A stretch of 64,000 bases of DNA from Struthidea cinerea (taxonomy: Eukaryota > Chordata > Aves > Passeriformes > Corcoracidae), in NCBI GenBank assembly GCA_013397865.1, contig VZTI01004400.1, forward strand, positions 2,870,500 through 2,934,499. Direction: 5' to 3'. A program made the translations under genes and the position numbers. Positions 35,155 to 47,529 of this stretch are shown in pieces. How positions within the stretch are numbered: the first letter of the stretch is position 1; the number at the start of each line of letters is the position of its first letter. The notes below the pieces were generated by a model. It was not told where the DNA came from and searched no databases. It worked only from the letters and a program-made list of their open reading frames with translations.

Positions 35155-36130
35155 ATATGACTGAAACCAAGATAGTTTGGTCATAAGAAAATAGATCCAT
35201 TTTATTAAGGGTACATAAAAGTGGGAGGCACAGAGTCTAGCACCAGCATAGCCTAAAGGAATTTCCATGATTTGTGCCATGAATGCTGAATGGGAGACTT
35301 GTAAAAAGCACCTTTCTCTTAAGGATAGCTTGCTGGAATTTGTAAATATAGCCAAAAAAACAACAGACCAACCCCAAAGTAAAATAGTACAAAGTGATGA
35401 AAATACCAAAGGCCCTTTCACCAGATATAAAAAACCTGCAAATGAACACATTTTCTTGAGGGGAGCCCAAGCAATCCAGAGGTCACTTGGACTTATGGGG
35501 CTGGGGGGCGTCTCAAGATATTGGGTGAGCAGCAGAAATGTCAGAAGATAATGAGGTCTGGTTTCATAGTTCAGGGTTTCCAGAAATCAAGCTTTCATGG
35601 GTGGGGGGTGTTGGGGGAACATGTCTGACAGAAGGCAACCAAACTGGGTTCCTTACAATCACTGCCATTTTTGCCAAGGCAGGTCATGGCATCTTTCTAG
35701 TAATTTCAGCATACATCAGATCAGGCACTGCCATCAGGTTTGACAACCAGGCCTCTCATGTTTCACTCATTTTTTGGAAGGCCCATCATCCTAATATTCC
35801 CTGGCCATCACTCTCCTCTTGGGGTGCTTTTACGGTGCCGTGCCTCAGCTTCTCTCGGTGTTCCAGTAAAAGGGTCGGCCTGATCAGTGGGAGAGGTGGT
35901 TGCCTTGCAGCCAGTGTGGTCCCATGTGTGTCAGGGCTCCAGCCCAAGGCACCTGGCTCTGTTTCCATCCTCCTGTGAGGCTCAGCTGCTGTCGAGCACT
36001 CAGCCATGGCCCAGCACACAGCCCTGCAGGGCAGGGGTGCGCTCCACCTCCTCGCACAGTCCCATGGGCCAGCCTTCTTGCCTCTCCTATTGTATAAGCC
36101 CATGCCAGAGGTCTGCACAATGTAAAAACT
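35155..36130 (-). other. GC-richer block, possibly LTR-derived, minus strand
   Basis: Read on the minus strand, this block runs from a GC-rich part (about 36130-35880) through to an AATAAAA polyadenylation-type signal at 35196-35202. A TATAT sequence lies about 230 bases upstream of the signal, near 35427. The segment after the signal is short and could end at a CA near 35155. Such an order (TATA-like box, then poly-A signal, then short tail) is seen in retroviral-type LTRs, but I could not define TG...CA ends or a target-site duplication. Open frames of 100-146 codons on both strands have no domains. Confidence 0.25.
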
Positions 36131-36918
36131 ATTTTCCCTTTGCTGCAGAAAGAGCTAGAAGGAATATTCAACTCATTAACAGAATGTCTTGGCTTGAGTA
36201 GAAGTGGCATTTTTCTCAAAAATGTGTTAGCTAACTCATTTTAACTACTATATTATATATTCCGGTGCAGGCTTAGCAAGTAAAGTTTTAATACGTCTTA
36301 TGAAGCATACATGAGTCCTAGGAGTGAGCCAACGAAACCATATTAAAGTATAATTTGTCCTGTCAATAACAGGAATCTAAAACCTGTTAGCTAACACACC
36401 TGAGAAAAGAGAAAGAAAACAAATCTCCTTTTATTCCCATCCACCAGCTTCTCTCTAGCACTGAAGTAGGTTTGTGGTTCTCAAGATGGTCTCAACATGG
36501 AAAACAGTGACAGGCAGCCAAATGGGTACATTAAGTTACAACAGCCTCTAAAAATATTGGTTTATAACAGCAGAGAAGCCTTTTGTGTCTGGCTCTTCCA
36601 AATTAACTGTATGAAAGGTTTGGGAATCTCCACTAAGTTGATGGGACATACTTTAAAAAAAAACCCCTGGGCTCTTGCTAGACTTTGATGGGAAGCATGA
36701 GTCCATAATAATCCAGAGGGTACTGAACTGATGAGAAGAAGAGAGACAGAGTAGTACTGCTTTGGCACTGTGAAAATAAGAATAACTCCACTGAACCCAG
36801 CCAAATTTAGTTCAGGGCAGTGAAGAATAGCATCCTGGAGCTGTAGTGCTATAATCAGTAGGATAACCAGATCTTTCACGGTCTCTGCAAGATAAATATT
36901 AACTGGAGAAAGAAACTC
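36131..36918. other. AT-rich spacer, no gene seen
   Basis: Nothing is recognised here. A 105-codon minus-strand frame at 36562-36879 has no domain and is covered in part by a + frame. Confidence 0.5.
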
Positions 36919-37450
36919 AGAGAATCATTAAGGTTGGAAAAGGCCTCTAAGACCATTGAGTCCAACCATTAATCCAGCACTGCCAAGTTCACCACTAAAC
37001 CACGTCCATAAGTGCCCCTCCCACACATCTTTTAAATACCTCCATGGATGGTGTCTCAACCACTTGACTGAGCAGCCTGCTCCAAAACTTGACCACTCTT
37101 TCCATGAAAAAATATTTCCTAATTTTGAATCTAAACCTCCCCTGGTGCAACTTGAGGCCATTTCCTCTTGTCCTGTCTCTTGTTAACCTGGCAGAAGAGG
37201 CCAACCCCCACCTGGCTACACCCTCCTTTCAGGCAGTTTCAGGGAGCAATAGGGTCTTCCCTAAGCCTTCTTTTCTCCAGGCTAAAGAGCCCCAGATCCA
37301 TCTTCTGCTTCTCATAAGGCTTGTGCTCCAGGCCTTGACCAGCTTCATTGCCCTTCTCTGGACACACTCCAGGGGCCAAAACTGAACATGGGATTCAAGG
37401 TGCAGCCCCACAGTGCTGAGTACAGGGGACTCTCCCAACTCTCCCCAGCT
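36919..37450 (-). mobile_element. CR1 LINE, 5'-truncated 3' portion
   Basis: The + strand opens with 'agaatcattaaggttggaaa' and 'aggcctctaagaccattgag', the reverse complement of the standard avian CR1 3' end. On the minus strand the ORF2 C-terminus is still readable: LTRDRTRGNGLKLHQGRFRF (37180-37121), then RKYFFMERVVKFW and VVETPSMEVFKR (about 37060-37027). An upstream segment in another phase reads HVQFWPLECVQRRAMKLVKA. Frameshifts separate these pieces and the RT domain is absent, so it is a dead, truncated insertion of roughly 530 bases. The left end of the consensus (about 37450) is approximate. Confidence 0.95.
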
Positions 37451-40400
37451 CTGCTGTGCTCGCATTTGCTGAAGGGATAGCACACTTGTTGAACGTCGCA
37501 CAGCTGTGGATATCTCTATCAGAAGTGCTGCAATCCCTGGGAAGATAGGCTTACTGGCTCCGGTCCTCTGAACTTGTGTTCTTCCACATCAAATTACTCT
37601 TTTCCATCAGACTGGGACAGCACCCACTACTGTAAGTCCTCTCCATATATTCATATACCACACAAAGCATGCACAGCATATTAAGAAGCTAAACGATCTT
37701 CCATAACTCAGGCTTAGCATAGAAAAGGATCACAATAAACAATGGTAGGAAAGAGGAAGAAAGAAGGGAAGAATGAGAAACCATGATGAATATTCCATAC
37801 ACATCAACCTTTACTTCCTTTTATTACAAGTGCTTTATTTAAACAATAGTCAAGTACCAAAAACTTGAAAGTTTATGAATATTAAGTTTGCCTATAGACT
37901 ATCAGCAGACTAAGGAATTGTCCTAAGGCTGGATTTGCAAAGCAAGAGCAGTGTGTTCACTAAGAAAGCCTATCTAGCTTCTGGCTTGTAATTGTCACCT
38001 GTAAAAAGTCACCTCACTTGCCCCTCCTAAGCAGCGAGCAAGCAGGGATTAAATTCTTTGGCCACATTCCTCCTTGTTCCATATCTCAGGTGCTTATTTT
38101 GGAGTGGGTAAAACCCACTACCCCATGTACCATGTTTGCATTGGCAAGATGGTGAGTTCCAGTAAGCAGCTGCCTTAATGCAGCTTAAAGAAAGAAAATC
38201 CCAGCTTCCTTTTTTGTGTCCATGTCTGTGGCTAAAGCACAGCAAGTGAATGGAGAACTGCAGGCACAAGCAGGTGAGAGAAGAGGAACAGGTAGTGTTG
38301 CTGACAGGAGATGCCAAATGGGATGCCAAGGAGACACAGAAAAGATGGTCATAGCACAGTGTCCAAATCTATGGCTGAGGGTGGGCACAAAGGGAAAGAT
38401 CATGGAAAAATCTCTCTAGGAAGAAACTATTGGAAATTGCTTATAAGGTATAGACAAAAACCCTGTATGGATGTTTGACCAGACTGACAAAAAGTGGCCC
38501 TTTAAGAACGGTGTTATCCAGACCTTACAATAATCCCAGCTTTGCCAGTGGGGGAGGGGGTGCAGGTCCTTCATTGTTTCTTCCTCCTCCTCTGTCCCTG
38601 ATTGACCAGAATTAACACACTCTGTGGTGCACACCAAGCTGGAAAGCTCATGCAGTATTAGACCCTCACATTTTTCCAGGAATTTATCTGAAGTGGGAAA
38701 CTGTTAAGAAACTACTGCAGGAAGAAGCCACAACAAAGCAGAGAACAGGAGAGAGATGGCTGACAGAGAGGGAAGTGGCAAGCATACTCTCCCTGGCCAT
38801 CAGGGGACATCCCTGCAGCACAGCTGTGGGAAGTGACAGGTACTCTGTCCTCGGCTGGATTGCTTTTCCATTTGACTCAGGTATTGGAAAGTACAAATTA
38901 TTTCGATGTGATTTTTATCTTCACTCAGTATTTAGGATTGAAACCTAGTTTTCCCAGGCCATGGTATATTTGCTTTGTATTTGCCTCAAGGGCAGCAATT
39001 TGACCTGGATGAGTCCTGTGGGATATATGAAACAGCTGGCCCAAAAGTAGAGTTAGACTCCCTTGTCTAGTCATCCCTGGCAAGCACTTTTGGCTCATCC
39101 CATCACCCACTATTTGATTCAGTTTCACCACCTCCATAGTCAATAACTGCACCCATGGATCTTCCCATCCAAAAGGACAACACTAGCTTTATGAATTTAC
39201 CGTTTCCATAGTGACTTGGTAAATGCAGAGTTCCATCAACTCTCCCTGCTCCCCCCTGCATTCTGGGAAGCAGGAGTCCTGAGGAAGATTTATCCTGAAG
39301 AAATAAAACCATGGGTTACTCTTACCAGTGTACTGGTGATTGTACACAATTATTGTAACAGCACAAATTTCTTGGGTTGCCATTGGAACAGCATCACCCC
39401 AGCAGTCAGCAATGTGCGCTTTGGCAAGCTGCAGCTTCCCTGGGACCCTCATACGTTCACCTCCTAGTCAGCTCTCCTGCCACAAGGCCCCAGCCTCAGC
39501 TATGCCAAAGGAACCCAGAGAAGTGCCAGGGTTGGACTGATGTCTGATGTGGCACATGCAGTGCATGCCCAGCGAGCACAGAGGGCGAGGACAGCTCCAT
39601 GCCTGAGCTGCCTCTGGGGGAAGGGAAAGGCTTGGGGTTGCTGTGCTGGATGGTACTCCAGCCACAGGCAAAGACAGTGACTCTGGACAAACTCTGTCAG
39701 CCTTGTGTCCCTCCCCATTGCAGGTTGCTACATACAGTAGGTCTTTCCAGGGGTAGGCAGATACCTGTGGATTGGCTGGGTTTTGTTTGCTTTATCTAAT
39801 TACCCCCAAGCAGCTCATTCAATACAGGAAAAAAATGTAGTCTTACACTAAAGGAGTCTTTTCCGAGCAGTATGAATTCTCTTGCTTAGCCAGGTTTTCA
39901 TGAAATTCTGAAATTAATCCCTTTGTATAATTCAATTTAAAAAGTAACCCTCATTGTATTGTGTTAGCAAAACTAGGACTGTTTGACAATATTTAATAAA
40001 GATATTAAAAGAAATAAAAAATATCTTTCTTCTCTTCAAAAATATTTTCAAATAATGAGGCCAGACTGAATGTGTGGGAGGTGCCACCTGGCACTCTATG
40101 AAAGAAGGAAGTCAGACTTGGTCGTCTTCCACTACAGAAACTTTTGGCAAGGTATATGATTCTAAGTGTTTTATAAAACATTGTTTTGTTAGCTTGCTTT
40201 GGTAAGCAAAATCTCTCGGTTGATTTAGCATCTGGTACAGTAAAAGAATCTAATCCAATAGCACATCAGGTAATGCTGACTTTGGTATCTAGTGTTCCTA
40301 TCGAATACTGCAGAGAATATATGTCCTTAAAATCAGCATCTGTCACAAGATAAGTTTTTCTCATGGCACCTCTGTTATTATCAGCCAATATCACATGAAA

Positions 40401-41634
40401 GTGGCCAACATAATTACTAATAGTCATAAACTTACCTGTCACCAAGGTACCCTTAATGCAGCGGAGAGGGACTGAATCTGAGATAGCTTAAGCCATCTTC
40501 CCTTTTCCTTTGCATTCTCAGCCTGCTCAGGGACTTTTCTCATCCTGCATAATTTAAAGCATTCTCTTCCTTTGGATCAAGAGGAAAGAGGAAATGGCTT
40601 GAAATTCTTCAGGCACAAAATGTCTTCTGTCCTCTGGTTGAACAGCCTTAGGACACCTTAGAATCCACTATGCCACACTACAACACCTACAAAGGGAAAC
40701 CTGAGCAATGTGTTTTACTACGCTGTCTCATCAGAGACACACTAGGAGAAACACAGTTAGGTGGAAATGCTTTGTAAATATCTCATGACTATTGTAAACA
40801 GTCATCAGCGTGCACCAGCTTGGCCTGAGTCAATCAAAATGCTACAAAATCCCACCCATGCCTAGGAGGACCTGTCCACTGACCTCATCTCTGGAGGGTG
40901 GATGGGAGGTGACTTTCCTGCAGCTAGTGAAGGGCAGCCTGTGGCTGAGGCCCTCATTCCTAGGACAGGGAGCAAATGGAAAGACCTGTGTGACCAGAAC
41001 AGAAGTCCCAGCTACTCATTTCTCTCTGAGAGCCAGAGGATGGGTCTGGGTTGAAAGTGTGGTGGTTCACAAAAGGCTTCATTCAGTCTTATCCTCAGAA
41101 CGTGGAAAATACATAGCTTAGGACTTAATGCTGATACTAAGATGCAGGATCCTCTTTGGCCTCACTGAACATGAGTCCTCAGAATGAGACTCCAAGTCTG
41201 CCTACGAGGTAACAAGGGAATCAGTTGAAATTCATGAAGTGTTCAGACCGAATCATTCCTGTGTGACCTGGGGCCACCATCTCACTATTAGCAATCTTTC
41301 ATCCTTAGTTCTGAATCAGCTGGATGCATATAGGTAGAACCTTGTCAATGTGTGGAAGATGTCTTCAAAAACCTAGGTTTTGGAGGCTCTGGGCACTGGC
41401 AGAAGAGTCCAAATCATTAACTTAGTCTGTCAGAATCTGTACCAGGGCTGCCAGGTCTCCCAAAGCTCAGTGCTGGTTCAGCTCTCCTTCTGCAGATCTG
41501 CAGCTTCCTTCCATGCAGGAGCTGCTGTTGTTGCTGTCATACTGTGAACACAGCACCTCACAAAAATTAAGGACAATAAGAAAGTTTATCATGACATTTG
41601 CATGTAAGTACAAATGTTTAGCTATAAAGCTGCA
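37451..41634. other. unique DNA between two CR1 copies, no gene seen
   Basis: This is mixed composition, with GC-richer pieces around 39380-39720 and 40850-41060. Overlapping frames of 60-103 codons occur on both strands without domains. An area at 40110-40165 ending 'tatgattctaag' may be a very old CR1 tail, but the match is too weak to call. Confidence 0.5.
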
Positions 41635-42010
41635 TTAATGGTGAAGGGTCTGGAGCAAAATTCTTATACGGAGCGGCTGAGGGAGCTGGGAGTGTTTAGT
41701 CTGGAGAAAAGGAGACTCAGGGCAGACCTTATTGCTCTCTACAACCGCCTGAAAGGAGGAAATGTCCTCAAGTTGCACCAGGGGTGGTTTAGATTGGGTA
41801 GTAGGAAAAATGTCTTCACTGAAAATGTTGTCAAGCACAGGAACAGGCTGCCCTGGGAAGTGGTGGAGCCACCATCCCTGGAGGTGTTTAAAAGACCGTG
41901 TAGATGTAGCACTTGGGGGCATGGCTTAGTGGTGGACTTGGCAGTGCTGGGTTAATGGTTGGACTTGATTATCTTAGAGGCCTTTCCCAACCTAAACAGT
42001 TCTATGATCT
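41635..42010 (+). mobile_element. CR1 LINE 3' portion with internal deletion
   Basis: The + strand encodes the CR1 ORF2 C-terminus: YTERLRELGVFSLEKRRLR (41667-41723) and DLIALYNRLKGG (41724-41759), then VLKLHQGWFRLGSRKNVFTE (41764-41823) and LPWEVVEPPSLEVFKR (about 41849-41896). The stretch that normally lies between LKGG and the basic RTRGNGLKL motif is missing, so about 20-30 codons were deleted at 41759/41763 while the frame was kept. The copy ends with 'ttggacttgattatcttaga', 'ggcctttcccaacc' and TTCTATGATCTGA, a diverged CR1 tail. It carries a 113-codon frame (41614-41955) that is retrotransposon sequence, not a host gene. Confidence 0.95.
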
Positions 42011-42012
42011 GA

Positions 42013-42799
42013 GGTGAAACAGTCAAGCATAACAAAAGCTCTTTTTTCACTTTTTTTTCTTTTTGTAATGCATAAAGCTTGCCTGGAAGATTACTGGCTA
42101 GACCAGCAATTAGCATAGTTAACAGAAGTAAGTGGGAGTGGTTTTTCTTCCATAATGCAGATGCATTTGAGTTTTGTAGATGCCTCTTTTGCAAGTGGCA
42201 TTGTCTGTTTCCTGCAACATCCTCCCTTAAAGAGAAAGCATCCTTCTCCAGGCTGCATTTACGAAGATGTGTGGCTTAGATGTATCTTATAATATGAAAA
42301 TGACATAATTACTTTGCTTCTAGCAAAGTCTATGGACAAAGTGACCCAAAGTCTTGTACTTTCAGGAGTAAAAATAGGTTTACGTTATTTCTACTGTCCT
42401 TGGTTTGACAAAATGCCATATGCCTCCAGTCACTGTGAAGCCCATTGGAATAAGGATAAAAATTGAACACAGAACACAGTCGACCAAGCCAGTCTCCAAC
42501 CAGGAAGTTTCATTTCCAATAAATCCATTGAGATTTTTTTTTCTTTTTTTTATTCAGCAGTATAGTCATAATCACTAGAAGTGGTAAACCAAGTTGAATA
42601 ATTTTAACAAAAAATTCAAAAATCCTGCATAACTTTGTATTTTTATCTTCCGTTCTATTTTCCAGACACATGAGAAAGGCACCAAATAAAATCCTGGCCT
42701 TGAGCTTATTGCAAAGCTGACCTACAACTTAGCCTAAGGTTGTAAATACTGGTTTATAACCTGCTTGATCCAATTCATCCCCCTTTACTGTTAAAGACA
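42013..42799. other. AT-rich spacer, no gene seen
   Basis: There are T-rich runs near 42050-42065 and 42535-42551. No other feature was recognised. Confidence 0.55.
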
Positions 42800-43060
42800 A
42801 ATGATGGCCTGCTGGCTAAGGCACAGAAGGAGAACATCTAGATTTAGTTCTCTGCTTTGCTGTGGTCCAGAGAAAGCCACATGGTTGAAAGGCCTTTGAG
42901 GGATTTCACTCCTCTTTTGCAACTCCTAACCTCCATTTATTTCCAAAACACAGGTCAGGCATCTCAGAGGATTTCAATCTTGAGATTTTAGCAGCAGTTC
43001 TTCCCTATAAGAGTAAGGATTATAACTTCCCCCTCTCTCACAATAAGGCATTCATAAATC
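42800..43060 (+). repeat. possible tRNA-derived SINE relic (MIR-like layout)
   Basis: A TGGCTAAGGCACAGA stretch (A-box-like) near 42811 is followed by 'atttagttctctgctttgct' at the position of a B box and the 'CCGGCTCTGCC' part of MIR. Farther along, 'taaggattataacttccccc' and 'tctctcacaataaggc' resemble the later part of MIR-type SINEs (GGATAATAATA...CCTACCTCA...AGG). Divergence is high and spacing is stretched, so the call is tentative. Confidence 0.3.
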
Positions 43061-43298
43061 TGTGGAACACTAGTAGATTGAAGTGATGGGCTCAGAGTGA
43101 TCATTCTTCAGACACAAAATTAGGCAGAAACTGGTACAAATAAATAAGGTTGTTTCTCCGTACAAAAAGCTGTGGAAACATAGCTGAAATCTCAAAAACC
43201 TGTTTTCCACGGATTTGGAAATAATCCATAGAAGCATTTTAGTACTAAGCATTGCTTTGGTGTCTACGTAGAAAATTTCCCTCATCTGCAATGGCATC

Positions 43299-43338
43299 TA
43301 TACGTCTTAAAGGTCATTTCCAAGCAGTGATTCTATGA
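43299..43338 (+). mobile_element. possible CR1 3' tail fragment
   Basis: The order 'tcttaaaggtcatttccaag' then 'cagtgattctatga' follows the CR1 terminal consensus (ATCTTAAAGGTCCTTTCCAACC...ATGATTCTATGA). Only about 40 bases are recognisable. Confidence 0.45.
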
Positions 43339-43757
43339 GTTTGGCTTTTTTCGTATGGCTGTCCTAGAGGTAACTACATTTCAGTAATTCCAAGCAGGCA
43401 GCAGGGGAGGAGCGCTCTGAGTCTGACAGCCAACCATTACACAAACACACAGTAACACAGCACACGGGGTAGATGTCTTCTCTTTAAATCTGCAGATAAT
43501 TGCCTCATCCACTTACCTGGAGCCCAGCAGCTGTAAGTATTTTGCATTCCTTGGGGTAAAAGGTAGAGCAGGAATTCCAGCCTTAGCCCAGCTCTTGTGG
43601 CTTGTGCTCTAAGAATAGCACAGTGCAGCCCCCACCATGTTGCTGCTGCCAACCAGCATCAGACATCACACTGAGTTCATTAGTCAGTTTAAAGACAAGT
43701 CATCTAACCTGAAATGCAGTTTAAAAAAACTGCTCCCAGTATTCTGGACTTCAGAAT

Positions 43758-43812
43758 GGAAGATACTTTATAGGAGTATGTATGGGAGATACTTTATGGA
43801 GATACTTTAGGA
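43758..43812. repeat. short irregular repeat of GGAGATACTTTA
   Basis: Three copies of a GAGATACTTTA-like unit occur within 55 bases; the last two are separated by only one or two bases. Confidence 0.7.
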
Positions 43813-44042
43813 ATAGTAAAGACTGGCCATTTTCAAAAGAGCTTTACAGAATATAGCAGGAATGATCTGCAGGTATACATATATTTTAGCTTTTTAATGA
43901 TGTATGCCTTTAAAATGGACAGGGACAGGGACTCCCTCCAATAAGAACTTACTGCAATCACTACTTACACTTTTAGCAATATTGGAAAGTAAAATCATAA
44001 TACTGTACTTTTAGATACCATGATAAACAAGAAAAAAAACAT

Positions 44043-44128
44043 AATAGTTCTCAAAATTCTCATAAATTCTCTAATAATAATTCTCATTAAAAAATCTTTT
44101 AAAATTCTCATAGTAATAATATTTCCGG
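44043..44128. repeat. degenerate AAATTCTCATA repeats
   Basis: The words 'aaaattctcataa', 'aaattctctaa', 'ataattctcatt' and 'aaaattctcatag' recur within 86 bases, separated by AT-rich spacers. This is a decayed tandem array or slippage product. Confidence 0.65.
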
Positions 44129-45549
44129 GTAACTAATTGCATATTGCTGTCTTTTCTGTGCCTCTCCAATACAAAAAGTAGTCCTGAGTCCTGTGGGTTG
44201 CATTTTGAATACCTATTTCAAAAACAAAACCCAATTCATACTTCCTTTGTTGACACATTGCACAAGTTAGATGTCAAGACCAGAATTATTCCCTGCCAAT
44301 ATATTTTCAATTTTTAAAATTGATGAAGATACAGAAAGGAAATAAATAGGGCAATAACTGCACGATATAATTTAGTGTAAACAGTAAAATGAGCTTCTTA
44401 CTTTCAGCTGCCCATGGGACATGAGTATAGACAGGGAACTTCCTCTTGTTTCTACAGCAGAAAATAAAAAAGGAGGGATGGAGGGACACCAGTTACTAAT
44501 CTGCAGAGCAGCCATTAAGATAAAAGCAGATGGGGACTGGGCTCAGAGGATTGGTAATAGGATATGGTACCTTTTCCTTCTGAGTTACTGACTTTAATCA
44601 AATTCAAAGGTTGTTAGCTACTGAAAATTGTGGTATTAACATCCAATGTATGTTCAGTGGTCTTTATCACAAGGGCTGTTGGTTGCAGTCCAGTTTCTTG
44701 TAGTTCCAGGACCAGTTGAAGTGGCATCCCAGGGTTATTCAAGCAGACACAGTAAGCTTTGGGTACAGAGAATAAAATTCCCACCCAAGCTAAATCTCAA
44801 TCTCCCAACAAGATGAGGAGATGGAGTAGAGCTTCCACCACACTGCTGACTTTGCTATACCTGTCTTCTGGCTAGACAGGAGTTCTTTCCAGCTACAGAC
44901 CTTCAGCATGTTTTACTGGCAGATTTCTACTGTAGTATTCTCTGATGAAGATGCATAATTTATTCCCTTCCTAAAGTAAGAACTGCTTCCTGGGCACTGC
45001 AATGTCCCTTCCCTACCCTTCCCTCTATTTTCTTCCCAGCCTTTCACAACTTTCTCCCTATATTGTTCTGGTCTACTGACACACTGTTTCTATAAAGCAA
45101 TCGATAGAGAGTATGAATTAACATCTTTGCTTCTGCCATGAAAGTTATCTAAGTTTTGTCTTGTGCACTGTTCTTTTTCTTTGTTTCACTTCATCCTGCC
45201 ATCTTTTCTGCTATTGAACTTAAAGCTTTTAGGTTTCATCAGGAGGGCTGTGGGCAGAGATGGTGGTTCAGAGGGTGCTCTGGTGTCTGCAGACCAGCTG
45301 GGAACAGGTCCTCACTGGGATAGGCAGGCACTCCACCAAGCCCCACTGGGGGCCAGTCCCTGCCTTGGGGACATTGCTCTCTAAAGTGGCAAGCCTAAAA
45401 CGTGCGGAGAAATGCTTCTATCTGCATGAAAAACACCACAGGAATGAAGAGCTCAATCTGATCATTGCAGTAGTTTATTTTAAGGAATAGTGGCCTTGTG
45501 TCTGTTAAAATTCCTTATGTGATTCTTCTTCCAACACGTTCTGAGATGT

Positions 45550-45567
45550 CTTTTTTTTTTTTTTTTT
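45550..45567. repeat. poly-T tract
   Basis: An uninterrupted T run of about 18. On the minus strand it is a poly-A run; no retroposed sequence next to it was recognised. Confidence 0.85.
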
Positions 45568-47381
45568 CTCCCCAGGGCTTTGGAATAAAGAAAATATATT
45601 CACCTCACACCAGGTTGGGGTCTCAAGCCTGGTTGGTGGCATGTACCCTAATCTCACCTCAAAGACCAGCATGCTGAGTAAGTCACAGAAGGTGCTCAGA
45701 ATACCTGAGAAATAAATCACAACTGTTATCCAGTTCAACAAAGATGATTTTTCATTTCCTAAGTGACTCTGTCTTTTGAAAAGATACATCATAAAAGGAG
45801 AGCAAAGGTAAAACTTTTCAGTCTCTCCTTAGTGATGAATCTATACCCGCCAAGATGCAGACTAGCTGGAAAAGCAGCAAAAACTAGATTGCCCCCTCCA
45901 CCTTCTCATTTTTTTAAATAACTTTAAAATTTTAGACTTGAAGAAAAAATAGTTTAATGCCTCATTGTTTCTCTTTCCCATCTCTCCCTCCTATCCAGCG
46001 TTTTTAAACATACTATAAAGTTAATCCAAGAATTCAGTAGTGATTTAAATTCTTATGATAGCCACTAATAATTACCATTCTGCTACTATTCAGGAATTTC
46101 ATCTATTTATCTCAATGACAGAATAGGCAGAAACACATAAAGTAAACAGAGAGTCAAGTCTGATTAGAGAAGCAGGCATTGAGTTTCATTTCCCAAGGAC
46201 ATTACATTTGTAAAATTAGTATCTGAGAAAGATTTGAAATGTCTTCAAACTGGGAAACTAATAAGAGATTTTTTTTTTCATATTTTTTTGTAGAGTTAAT
46301 ACTTCTGGAAATGAATTATTCAACATTTCTTTAATGCTTGAAAAGATAAAGAATATCCTTTTAGCTTTGCAGATATGGGACAGCAGAATATCTACTCCTA
46401 TGGAAATAAAAATGTACCTACTTCCTTACTGTTCCACAATCTGTGTGACACCTGCATATCAGATAAAAATTCATTCAGATACGCATTTTGATATGCAAAG
46501 ACTGCTAATTGTCTTTGTAAGAGACATTGTATCTTTATGCAGGATATAATAGAAAATAGGAGACTTTCTACAGCATTGTAAAACTAACTGGGAAATGTAA
46601 TAATGAACTTAAATACAACTTTACAAAAGACTCTGTTTTTTGCAGACATCAATTCAACACTAGGGAAAGGGTTTCATTTTTCATTGCTTTCTTTAGCTCT
46701 TTTGCAATAATTTTCTGCAGAAGACTTGTTTTCTGAGAGATTAATTTTTTAAAATTTTCTTATGTTTTAATCTTGATACTAGAGATGAAGTTAGGCTAAA
46801 AATAGTTGATTAATTTCTAATTATCATAACTTCAGACAGTATGATGGTACAGATTTAGTACTCATACCCTCTGGATTAAGTATGAAGACTTGGATTTCAA
46901 AGAGTGTGTACAGCTGGTAACAGAGAATCAAGAAGGCAATATACGGTAAAGGGTAATGCAAGAAACAGAGAAAGAACTGCATAATGACTGCAGTTTTACT
47001 TAGCAAAGATGCGTGCAAACAGTTGCTGTTGGCTTTTACTTTGAATACCTGTTGTGGGTGTGTTGGGAGCTTTGGATGTTTCTCTAAAAATCAAAGCAAA
47101 ACAAAGTTTTTATTTGGTGAAGTTGGGATATGGTCCCAGTTTTGCTCTGAAAAGCAAATTATCACACATTACGCATTATGTTAGTGTAAATATGTATTGG
47201 CTTAGATGAATTTGAGGGAACCTTTTCTGTATCTAGTGTGAATTTCAAGGTTATAGTGAAGAAACAAACCACGGTGCTCTGAAGCATTGTGACATCTCTG
47301 ACCAAGGGATCTGCTTACCTTTGCCTCTGAATATGCCTTTACAATATATACAAGTTATAAATCTTCCTGTACATGTGCAGC

Positions 47382-47418
47382 AGAGATAGATAGAGACAGA
47401 GACAGAGATAGAGATAAA
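47382..47418. repeat. (GATA/GACA)n microsatellite
   Basis: An interrupted run of GATA and GACA tetranucleotides, mixing AGAGATAGATAGAGACAGAGACAGAGATAGAGATA-type units over about 37 bases. Confidence 0.85.
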
Positions 47419-47529
47419 TGCAATGCTTTCTACTTCTTAGAGGCATGGACTTGGGGTGTATATTGAGCTTTCCAGATGCAAGTCACTGCAGACATAAGGA
47501 GCAAAAGTCACTGAATGGAAGGCAAGGCA

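Larger units (their letters stand above)
43339..47381. other. AT-rich stretch, no gene seen
   Basis: Features are limited to simple sequence: repeated 'gagatacttta' units at 43758-43812, degenerate AAATTCTCATA repeats at 44043-44128, and a T run at 45550-45567. Open frames of 60-95 codons show no domains. Confidence 0.55.

Noticed and set aside
34776..35186. 136-codon frame with a Lys/Glu/Arg-rich segment
   Set aside because: The charged segment is a direct translation of the purine-rich low-complexity tract. The rest has no recognisable similarity.
35538..35978. 146-codon + strand frame
   Set aside because: It lies in a GC-richer block with equally long frames on the minus strand and shows no domain. 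A repeat origin is more plausible.
39380..39725. Pyrimidine-rich stretch ending CCCCATTGCAG, like a 3' splice site
   Set aside because: The sequence after the AG has no long open frame with recognisable content. Such AG-preceded pyrimidine runs are common by chance.
40110..40165. Possible further CR1 tail ending TATGATTCTAAG
   Set aside because: Only the last dozen bases look right. The preceding sequence does not follow the CR1 end well enough to call.
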